This document shows, one piece after another, positions 6,508 through 12,561 of a DNA stretch of 12,561 nucleotides. The translations under genes and the position numbers were made by a program. The DNA is from CALCTE01 sp045627885 (lineage in GTDB: Bacteria > Bacillota > Clostridia > Oscillospirales > CAG-272): positions 1-12,561 of the forward strand of contig JAZQOM010000026.1 of the NCBI GenBank assembly GCA_045627885.1, in the 5' to 3' direction. Positions within the stretch are counted from its first letter, which is position 1, and each line of letters begins with the position of its first letter. Under the pieces are notes generated by a model, which ran no database searches, was not told the origin of the DNA, and saw only the letters and a program-made list of their open reading frames with translations.

Positions 6508-7089
6508 ATGCTTTTCGGTAAAAAATCTTACACTCATATTCTTGCGGGGCTCGGCAATCCCGGTCCCAAATACATGAAGACGCGCCACAACATCGGATAT
6601 ATGACCGTCGACCTTATTATGGCTTCGCAGGGCAAAGAATTCACGAAGACGAAATTCCACTCATTGACGGGAGAATTAACGCTCGGAGAGCACAGATTTC
6701 TCGTTATGAAGCCCGAAACCTTTATGAACAACTCCGGCACTGCAATAGCGGAAGCCGCAGGCTTTTATAAAATACCACCCGAGAATGTTATCGTAATATC
6801 CGATGATATAAGTCTTCCCGTCGGAAAAATGCGTATACGGCGCTCCGGAAGCGCCGGAGGGCACAACGGACTCAAGAGCATTATCGCCTGCCTTTCATCG
6901 GACGGATTTCCGAGAATAAAAATAGGCATCGGCGACGAGCGCGGCGGCGGTGAGCTTGCCGACTATGTTCTTGCGGAGGTACCGAAAGCCGATATGGAGC
7001 TTATGAAAAAATGCGCGGAAAACTGCATCGACGCCGTAAAGCTCATAGCAGACGGCGACGCCGAAAAAGCAATGAATAAATACAATTAA
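6508..7089 (+). CDS. pth: Peptidyl-tRNA hydrolase
   Basis: This cytosolic enzyme cleaves the ester bond of peptidyl-tRNAs that drop off ribosomes, recycling tRNA. It has 193 residues, a normal length. Conserved elements are GLGNPGPKYMKTRHN with N17 and catalytic H27, MKPETFMNNSG (67-77), SDDISLP with D99, and RRSGSAGGHNGLKSI with N120. These correspond to E. coli N10, H20, D93 and N114. The ATG lies two bases after the glmU stop, with GAGGAAAA of the glmU end serving as a distant ribosome binding site. It is the middle gene of the glmU-pth-gyrA operon. Confidence 0.97.
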   Translation: MLFGKKSYTHILAGLGNPGPKYMKTRHNIGYMTVDLIMASQGKEFTKTKFHSLTGELTLGEHRFLVMKPETFMNNSGTAIAEAAGFYKIPPENVIVISDDISLPVGKMRIRRSGSAGGHNGLKSIIACLSSDGFPRIKIGIGDERGGGELADYVLAEVPKADMELMKKCAENCIDAVKLIADGDAEKAMNKYN

Positions 7090-7108
7090 ACGGAAAGGGA
7101 AACAGAAA

Positions 7109-9670
7109 ATGAATTCAAACCACGAAGGTCAGAATATCATAACCGTTGACATTGAGAAAGAAATAAAAAAATCGTACATCGAATACGCGATGGCGGTCAT
7201 CGTCGGCAGAGCTCTGCCGGATGTGCGTGACGGATTCAAGCCCGTTCACAGGCGTATCCTTTACGCGATGTACGAGGACGGACTTACCTACAACAAGCCG
7301 TACAGAAAGTCTGCGACAACGGTCGGTAATGTGCTCGGTCGTTATCATCCTCACGGCGATATGGCGGTATACGATTCGATGGTGCGTCTTGCTCAGACAT
7401 TCTCGATGAGATATCCGCTTATTGACGGTCAGGGTAACTTCGGCAACATCGACGGCGACGGCGCTGCCGCTTACCGTTATACGGAAGCAAGAATGACGAA
7501 GCTCGCAAACGAAATGCTGACCGACATCGAAAAAAATGTAATCGACTATCAGCCTAACTTCGATTCGAGCCGCGATGAGCCTGTCGTTCTCCCCTCTCGA
7601 TTCCCGAATCTGCTTGTAAACGGCTCGGTGGGAATTGCAGTAGGTATGGCAACATATATTCCTCCTCACAACCTCACGGAGGTAATCGACGGCACGGTTT
7701 ACCTTATGGATAATCCCGATGCCGCAATAACCGACCTTATGCAGTTTATCAAAGCACCAGACTTTCCGACGGGCGCGACGATATACGGCACGGCGGGACT
7801 TTATCAGGCTTACACAACCGGAAAAGGTCATATCTATGTCAGAGCAAAGTGCCATTTTGAAGAGCACAAGGAAAAGACTTGGATTGTCTTTACCGAAATT
7901 CCGTATCAGGTCAACAAATCAATGCTTATCACCGCAATTTCCGAGCTCGTAAAGGATAAGCGAATCGACGGCATTTCCGACCTGCGTGACGAATCGGGCA
8001 AGGACGGAATGAGAATAGTCGTGGAATGCAAGCGCGACGCAAATCCGAGCTTTGTGCTGAATCAGCTTTACAGATACACCCAGCTCCAGGACACCTGCGC
8101 GATAACGATGCTTGCGCTTGTGGACAATCAGCCGAAGGTGCTGAACTTAAAGGAAATTCTCGAGTGCTACATCGAGCATCAAAAAAATGTCGTTCGCCGC
8201 AGGACAATCTACGACAGAGACCAGGCACTGAAGCGAGTTCATATCCTCGAAGGCTATATTATCGCGCTCAACAACATAGACGAAGTGATAAAGATAATCC
8301 GCGCATCGGCATCTATCCCCGACGCGAAAGCCGCTCTGTGCGAAAACTTCGGGCTTTCCGAGCTTCAGGCTCAAGCAATAGTTGAAATGCCGCTCGGTCG
8401 TCTCTCCGGTCTTGAAAGAGACAAGATTGCAAATGAGCTTACCGAAAAGCAGGCATTTATTAAGCACTGCGAAGAGATTCTCGGAGACGAAAATCTCATA
8501 AAGCAGATAATCAAGGACGAGATGCTTGCAATAAAGGACAAGTACGGCGACGCAAGAAGAACGGACATCGAAACAAACGCCGACGAGATTCTCGACGAGG
8601 ATTTGATTGAAAGAGAAACCTATGTTATCTCAATGACACAGGCAGGCTATATCAAGAGAATCAGCGCCGACACATATCAGGCTCAACATCGCGGCGGCAA
8701 GGGCATTACCGCCATGACAACGCGTGACGAAGACCTCGTAAACAATGTATATGTAGTCGATTCTCACGACTTCTTGCTGATGTTCACCAATCGCGGCAAG
8801 GTTTATATGAAGAAGTGCTACGAGATTCCCGAAGCGGGCAGAACGGCAAAGGGAACAAATCTTGTAAATGTCATTCCCATCGAAAGCGATGAGAAAGTCA
8901 CTTCCTGCATAACCGTTCCGTCGCTCGAAATTGATTCGTACTTCACGATGATTACAAAGAAAGGCGTAATCAAGCGCGTAAGAGTCAGCGATTACAAGAA
9001 CATAAGAAAGACGGGCATTATTGCTCTCGACCTCGATGAAGATGACGAGCTGAACTTTGTCAAGCTCACGGACGGATACGCCGATATTCTTATCGCAAGC
9101 AAGAACGGTCTTGCGGCGCGCTTTGACGAAAACGAAGTAAGAGTTATGGGCCGTCTCGCAAGAGGCGTCAGAGCAATCAAGCTCGGCGAAGATGATGAAG
9201 TGTGCGGCGCGGTAATCATTCCCGAAAACACGACGGCAAAGCTCCTCACGATGACCGAAAAGGGCATGGGCAAGCGCTGTGAATTCGAGGCGTTCTCCGC
9301 TCATTCGAGAGGCACAAAGGGAATGCGTTGTCACCTGCTCTCCGAAAAGACGGGCAAGCTCTGCGGCATCGCCGAGGTTGAAGATACCGACGATGTTATG
9401 TTCATAACAAATGAGGGCGTAATAATAAGAGTACACGCCTGCGATATTCCCGTATATACAAGCCGTTCGACATCCGGCGTCTATGTTATGAGAATGAAAG
9501 AAGACGCTTATGTCGTAAATCTCGCGGTAGCCGAAAAGGAAGAAGACGAGGAAGCCGAGACAGATGCCGAAGCTACGGAGAGTGTTGAAGCTCCGGAGAG
9601 TGTTGAAGCTCTCGCCGAAAACGCGGAAGCCGTAAAGGAGCAAAGCGCAGAGGCAAGCGACAAAGAATAA
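7109..9670 (+). CDS. gyrA: DNA gyrase subunit A
   Basis: The breakage-reunion subunit of gyrase introduces negative supercoils with GyrB. It has 853 residues. The N-terminus shows RALPDVRDGFKPVHRRILY, the quinolone-determining segment RYHPHGDMAVYDSM (from residue 78) and the catalytic tyrosine Y124 in YRYTEARM. The C-terminal beta-pinwheel carries a GyrA-box QHRGGKG (526-532), which argues for gyrase over topoisomerase IV; its second residue is His where Arg or Lys is usual. M85 stands at the E. coli Ser83 position. The last 45 residues or so form a Glu/Ala-rich acidic tail with an internal repeat. AAAGGGA at 7094-7100 is the ribosome binding site. It is 19 bp downstream of pth and is followed by a terminator. 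gyrB is not in the window, whereas many Bacillota have gyrB-gyrA together. Confidence 0.96.
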   Translation: MNSNHEGQNIITVDIEKEIKKSYIEYAMAVIVGRALPDVRDGFKPVHRRILYAMYEDGLTYNKPYRKSATTVGNVLGRYHPHGDMAVYDSMVRLAQTFSMRYPLIDGQGNFGNIDGDGAAAYRYTEARMTKLANEMLTDIEKNVIDYQPNFDSSRDEPVVLPSRFPNLLVNGSVGIAVGMATYIPPHNLTEVIDGTVYLMDNPDAAITDLMQFIKAPDFPTGATIYGTAGLYQAYTTGKGHIYVRAKCHFEEHKEKTWIVFTEIPYQVNKSMLITAISELVKDKRIDGISDLRDESGKDGMRIVVECKRDANPSFVLNQLYRYTQLQDTCAITMLALVDNQPKVLNLKEILECYIEHQKNVVRRRTIYDRDQALKRVHILEGYIIALNNIDEVIKIIRASASIPDAKAALCENFGLSELQAQAIVEMPLGRLSGLERDKIANELTEKQAFIKHCEEILGDENLIKQIIKDEMLAIKDKYGDARRTDIETNADEILDEDLIERETYVISMTQAGYIKRISADTYQAQHRGGKGITAMTTRDEDLVNNVYVVDSHDFLLMFTNRGKVYMKKCYEIPEAGRTAKGTNLVNVIPIESDEKVTSCITVPSLEIDSYFTMITKKGVIKRVRVSDYKNIRKTGIIALDLDEDDELNFVKLTDGYADILIASKNGLAARFDENEVRVMGRLARGVRAIKLGEDDEVCGAVIIPENTTAKLLTMTEKGMGKRCEFEAFSAHSRGTKGMRCHLLSEKTGKLCGIAEVEDTDDVMFITNEGVIIRVHACDIPVYTSRSTSGVYVMRMKEDAYVVNLAVAEKEEDEEAETDAEATESVEAPESVEALAENAEAVKEQSAEASDKE
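9576..9610 (+). repeat. 18-bp tandem duplication in the gyrA acidic tail
   Basis: The 17-base unit CGGAGAGTGTTGAAGCT occurs at 9576-9592 and 9594-9610, a period of 18 bp. It encodes the doubled peptide ESVEA-PESVEA in frame. The duplication changes only tail length and is probably due to replication slippage. Confidence 0.85.
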
Positions 9671-9680
9671 TACAAATTGT

Positions 9681-11273
9681 ATGTATGATAAAAGCCGACT
9701 GAATCAGTCGGCTTTTATATTTGCAAATGCAATCCGCAACGCCCCCGAGGAGATGAGAGCATATCTGCGCGACTTGTTCGCAAGCACCTTCACCGGTGCG
9801 GCGGAGAACTTTGACACGCTTGCCGAGAGTGAAAGCGGCGAAACTATCAAAAGCAGTAAAAAGCAGTCATATAGAGGCACAAAGTCATCTGCGGAAAATA
9901 TAGGTCTTGATACAGCGCTGCAAATGGAAAAAGACGGCGCAGATTCGGAAGAAATCCGTCAAGCTACAGGCTGGTTTAGGGGCTATGACGGACAGTGGAG
10001 AATTGAGATAGACGACAGCTCTGCCACTTATGACAAGCCTATAACCGTTTCCGATGTTCAGCAGCTGCGAGAAATAATAAAAGCTCACAATGGTGAACGT
10101 GTGAGCATAAACGATTTTACAAGCGCAGACATTCAAAAAGCGCAGAAGTGGGCATACAAGTTCTATAAAGAGCTTGGAACAAAGTCTCCGTTCTTCCGTG
10201 CTTGGTTTGGAGATTGGAGGGCGAGTGATACAGCAAAATTAGAATTACCTTTGATCAATGCAACTTCTGCATTTGAGGCAGGAAAAGAACAAAACGCCGA
10301 CACCGGAAAGACTATTTCTTGGGGGAATACGGTAAAAGCCGAAACGTTCAATCATGCTGTCAAGGAAAAAATCAGCGTATCGGCATTAAAAAATATAAGA
10401 GAAATAGTCAAAAATGCAATTTTGCTTGATACCGTAGTATCTGATAATACGTCAAAAAGCAAAATGCCGAATACAGCTTTTATGCACAGCTTTTATACAA
10501 TATATGACGGTGAATTGCTGAAGATGTATGTTGAAGAGGCGCTTTCGACAAAAGGAAACGATATTTTCAATCGTGCATACGAATTAAAGGATATAAAAAA
10601 AGTAGCAGATATCCCTAACGGTGTTCACGCTGAAAACAGCGGCTTAACCGATGAGACATCTGCTATGAGTAGTATATCCGATTTATACTCTCTTGTCAAG
10701 GCATACGACAAAGATTTTCACGCAGGAAAGGAAGTTTCCCCGTATCTTCTCAACGAAGACGGAACGCCGAAGGTATGGTATCATCAAACGGAGAATGATT
10801 TTACCGTATTCAATGTCGGAAGAGAGGGAGCAGGTACAAGAGACAATGAAACGCCGTTTGGAATATTTCTTAAGAGTTCAGACAGAGATATTGGGCTGAG
10901 AGGAAAGAAACAAATGTCGCTTTATGCAGAAGTACGAGCTCCTTTCGTTGTAAAAAACAGATATGAGCTTGTGCAGAAGCTGACTTCAATGTCTGTAAAG
11001 TATGCTGAGCTGTCGGCAAAATCAAAAGCTATAGATAAGGAGTATTCGGAAAAAGAAAAAGCCGCAGCTCAGGACTTCAAGGACTATGTTATCAAGAATT
11101 CACAAAGCGAAAACAGAAAATCTCGACAGGAGATGTATAAAGATCCAGAATTTCAGCGCGTACTTGATGCCGAGGACAAAGTAGTTGAGGAATGGACGGA
11201 GAAAGCGGCGAAACTATCAAAAGCAGTAAAAAGCAGTCATATAGAGGCACAAAGTCATCTGCGGAAAATATAG
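9681..11273 (+). CDS. Polyvalent-protein fragment with ADP-ribosyltransferase-like domain (ORF1)
   Basis: The 530-codon frame starts at an ATG upstream of the gyrA terminator hairpin and has no ribosome binding site, so the first 14 or so residues are probably not protein-coding and the true start is unknown. It may be a truncated gene remnant. Residues 51-116 form a module with ATGWFRGYDGQWRIEIDD, resembling the polyvalent-protein domain I know as LPD23. Residues about 130-185 hold KSPFFRAWFGDWR, and about 190-310 form another domain (LILD-type core AILLDTVVSDNTSKS, then NTAFMHSFYTIYDGELLKMY, perhaps LPD3-like). Residues about 350-430 match the ART-PolyVal pattern, NEDGTPKVWYHQTENDF with H368 and later APFVV. 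A charged, probably coiled-coil segment follows. The last 24 codons run into the second repeat copy out of phase. Base composition becomes AT-richer than in gyrA. Such domains occur in giant proteins delivered by phages and conjugative elements. Domain names are from memory. Confidence 0.6.
   Translation: MYDKSRLNQSAFIFANAIRNAPEEMRAYLRDLFASTFTGAAENFDTLAESESGETIKSSKKQSYRGTKSSAENIGLDTALQMEKDGADSEEIRQATGWFRGYDGQWRIEIDDSSATYDKPITVSDVQQLREIIKAHNGERVSINDFTSADIQKAQKWAYKFYKELGTKSPFFRAWFGDWRASDTAKLELPLINATSAFEAGKEQNADTGKTISWGNTVKAETFNHAVKEKISVSALKNIREIVKNAILLDTVVSDNTSKSKMPNTAFMHSFYTIYDGELLKMYVEEALSTKGNDIFNRAYELKDIKKVADIPNGVHAENSGLTDETSAMSSISDLYSLVKAYDKDFHAGKEVSPYLLNEDGTPKVWYHQTENDFTVFNVGREGAGTRDNETPFGIFLKSSDRDIGLRGKKQMSLYAEVRAPFVVKNRYELVQKLTSMSVKYAELSAKSKAIDKEYSEKEKAAAQDFKDYVIKNSQSENRKSRQEMYKDPEFQRVLDAEDKVVEEWTEKAAKLSKAVKSSHIEAQSHLRKI
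9688..9718 (+). terminator. Rho-independent terminator of glmU-pth-gyrA
   Basis: AAAAGCCGACT (9690-9700) pairs with AGTCGGCTTTT (9706-9716) around a five-base GAATC loop; two more A-T pairs extend it to 9688-9718. The stem ends in a U-run, and the flanking A-run would let it work in both directions. It starts 17 bp after the gyrA stop. Confidence 0.9.
9831..10027 (+). repeat. 197-bp direct repeat, copy 1
   Basis: It matches 11201-11397 at 194 of 197 positions, offset 1370 bp. Differences are C/T at 9913/11283 (Thr/Ile), T/A at 9919/11289 (Leu/Gln) and A/T at 10010/11380 (silent). It encodes the ESGETIK...GWFRGYDGQWRIEIDD module in the ORF1 frame. Sequence identity stops sharply at both ends. 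Confidence 0.97.
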
Positions 11274-12561
11274 GTCTTGATATAGCGCAGCAAATGGAAA
11301 AAGACGGCGCAGATTCGGAAGAAATCCGTCAAGCTACAGGCTGGTTTAGGGGCTATGACGGACAGTGGAGAATTGAGATTGACGACAGCTCTGCCACGAT
11401 AAACAATACCGATAAGAAGTATTTGCTTGATACTTCAAAAACATTGTTGCAGTATCTTTTAAGTCACGATGGATTGTATAATGCTTATCCTCAGCTCAAA
11501 GAGATGATAATAAAAGCAACTGATACAAACGGTAAAGGAGACGCATATTATTCGCCAACGACAAAAAGTATAACGATAGACAGAAGCTTTCTTGAAAAGG
11601 CATCCGTTGATGATTTCAAAAAAATACTTTTGCATGAAATTCAGCACGCCGTTCAAGATGTTGAAGGCTTTGCTTCCGGTGCTGATACATCGGATTTTGC
11701 TGTGTATATGAATTCGGCAGGAGAGATAGAAGCGTATGATGTATCCGACCGTGCAGAATACACGGCAGAGCAAAGAAAAAACACCCGTCCCGATATAGAC
11801 AGAACGGATGCTGTGTTTGCGGAAGTTAGTAAAAGTTATTTTGTAAATCCGGATTTTGTCAAAAATTATGATAAATGGGATAAAATAAATAATAAAATCG
11901 TTTTCAACATCGGAACGACTTCAAATGTACTGCAACAAATAGGAATAGAAAGCCATACAATAACTTGGGACAGTTCAAAAATTATCAAAATAAAAAAGGC
12001 TCATCCGGAAATGACAGATGAGATAATCAAACAAGTCCCAAATATATTGGAAAGACCGATAATTGTAATGCAATCCAAAACAATTAGTAGCAGAATTACT
12101 ATGTTTGGAGAGGTTTATGCAAAAGGCAAACCTATATTGGCTATTTTAGAGTTGTCACCGAACGATAAGAAAGGACTGAAAATAGATGAAATAAAAGTCG
12201 CAAGTGCATACGCGAAAGATAACGCTCAAAATTTAATAAATTATTCTAAGGCATTATATATTGATACCGACAAAAAAAGAATCAACACTTTTGAAACGCT
12301 TACTGGGCTCCAATTGCCGGTCGGCGGTGTTGATTCCAATAGCAGTATATCCAATTCTTCCGCAAAAGTCAATAGTGAAATTTCAGGAAACAGGAGAAAT
12401 TCCGAGCGCGACACCACAGGCAGGGAGCTTTCCGAAGGGCAGCGTGCGTATTTCAAAGACAGCAAGGTGAGAGATGCGGACGGCAATTTGCTTGTAATGT
12501 ATCACGGGACACCGAATTCCGGTTTTACTGTATTCAACAGTGGGAGCTATTTCACCCCAAA
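11192..12561 (+). CDS. Polyvalent protein with zincin, BECR-nuclease-like and ADP-ribosyltransferase-like domains (ORF2, runs off right edge)
   Basis: The frame is open from the ATG at 11192 (preceding in-frame stop at 11186) to the window end, 456 codons. The start is uncertain; GAGG lies almost against the ATG. Residues about 4-69 are the repeat module with GWFRGYDGQWRIEIDD. A zincin-like domain follows, with zinc motif H148-E-I-Q-H152 and a downstream GEIEA (E178, E180) that could supply the third ligand, then QRKNTRPDIDR. Residues about 219-378 resemble the BECR-fold nucleases at the ends of MuF and polyvalent proteins (NIGTTSNVLQQIGI, KKAHPEMTDEI with H271, RPIIVMQSKTI, VASAYAKDN, TGLQLPVGG). 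From residue 414, SEGQRAYFKDSKVRDADG and MYHGTPNSGFTVFN begin an ADP-ribosyltransferase-like domain with H438. It overlaps ORF1 by 82 bp. It looks like a displaced effector tip lacking its own head. Confidence 0.7.
   Translation, partial: MDGESGETIKSSKKQSYRGTKSSAENIGLDIAQQMEKDGADSEEIRQATGWFRGYDGQWRIEIDDSSATINNTDKKYLLDTSKTLLQYLLSHDGLYNAYPQLKEMIIKATDTNGKGDAYYSPTTKSITIDRSFLEKASVDDFKKILLHEIQHAVQDVEGFASGADTSDFAVYMNSAGEIEAYDVSDRAEYTAEQRKNTRPDIDRTDAVFAEVSKSYFVNPDFVKNYDKWDKINNKIVFNIGTTSNVLQQIGIESHTITWDSSKIIKIKKAHPEMTDEIIKQVPNILERPIIVMQSKTISSRITMFGEVYAKGKPILAILELSPNDKKGLKIDEIKVASAYAKDNAQNLINYSKALYIDTDKKRINTFETLTGLQLPVGGVDSNSSISNSSAKVNSEISGNRRNSERDTTGRELSEGQRAYFKDSKVRDADGNLLVMYHGTPNSGFTVFNSGSYFTP
11201..11397 (+). 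repeat. 197-bp direct repeat, copy 2
   Basis: This is the second copy of 9831-10027. Because the 1370-bp offset is not a multiple of three, the module here is in a different frame from ORF1: ORF1 reads through its first part in the wrong phase and stops at 11271-11273, while ORF2 reads it in the module's correct phase. Confidence 0.97.

Noticed and set aside
7115..7867. 250-codon open frame on the minus strand
   Set aside because: Antisense to the strongly conserved N-terminal part of gyrA; not a gene.
8630..9643. 337-codon open frame on the minus strand
   Set aside because: Antisense shadow of the gyrA C-terminal domain, created by its codon bias; no ribosome binding site or domain.
9688..9718. 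Hairpin as an integrase attachment site
   Set aside because: It has the features of a plain rho-independent terminator after gyrA, and no second copy or integrase is visible in the window.
11192..11273. Programmed -1 frameshift joining ORF1 to ORF2
   Set aside because: ORF2 is in the -1 phase over an 82-bp overlap, but I see no X-XXY-YYZ slippery heptamer in the ORF1 frame, and the 197-bp duplication explains the phase change better.

Overview
The window looks like a chromosomal segment from a low- to mid-GC Gram-positive anaerobe, most likely a clostridial Bacillota (Oscillospirales-like at a guess). The reasons are the purine-rich GGAGG-type ribosome binding sites, the glmU-pth pairing, a YwlE-type phosphatase, a bacterial acyl-ACP thioesterase and the general style of the proteins. 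The taxonomic call is inference.

Left part (1-5288), all transcribed leftward. An operon galU > dCMP deaminase > YwlE-like phosphatase > rimI > tsaD runs from about 5320 to 2000 with very tight or overlapping junctions. A 305-bp AT-rich intergenic region follows (1695-1999). It carries a cluster of DnaA-box sequences and a 17-bp palindrome. Next come an acyl-ACP thioesterase gene and mreB, 12 bp apart; mreB runs off the left edge. Functionally this side covers nucleotide-sugar supply, dUMP supply, protein dephosphorylation, ribosomal-protein acetylation, t6A tRNA modification, fatty-acid release and cell shape.

Centre-right (5289-9718). A compact divergent promoter region (5330-5426) carries near-ideal -35/-10 pairs facing both ways. 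Rightward, glmU > pth > gyrA form a complete operon that ends at a strong hairpin terminator (9688-9718). The GlmU protein is unusual: its acetyltransferase half is intact, but the N-terminal uridyltransferase domain has shrunk and lost the nucleotide-binding signature. GyrA has Met at the position equivalent to E. coli Ser83.

Right part (9719-12561) is accessory DNA abutting the gyrA terminator. Two overlapping reading frames in different phases encode pieces of large polyvalent proteins of phages and conjugative elements. The first ends with an ADP-ribosyltransferase-like module. The second carries a HExxH zincin-like domain, a BECR/MuF-C-like nuclease domain and the start of another ADP-ribosyltransferase-like domain, and runs off the right edge. 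A 197-bp direct repeat (194/197 identical) lies at the start of both. Recombination between the copies would delete exactly 1370 bp and fuse the first head in frame to the second, zincin-nuclease tip. This repeat-flanked, frame-restoring arrangement resembles the swappable tip cassettes of polymorphic toxins and is the most interesting thing in the window.
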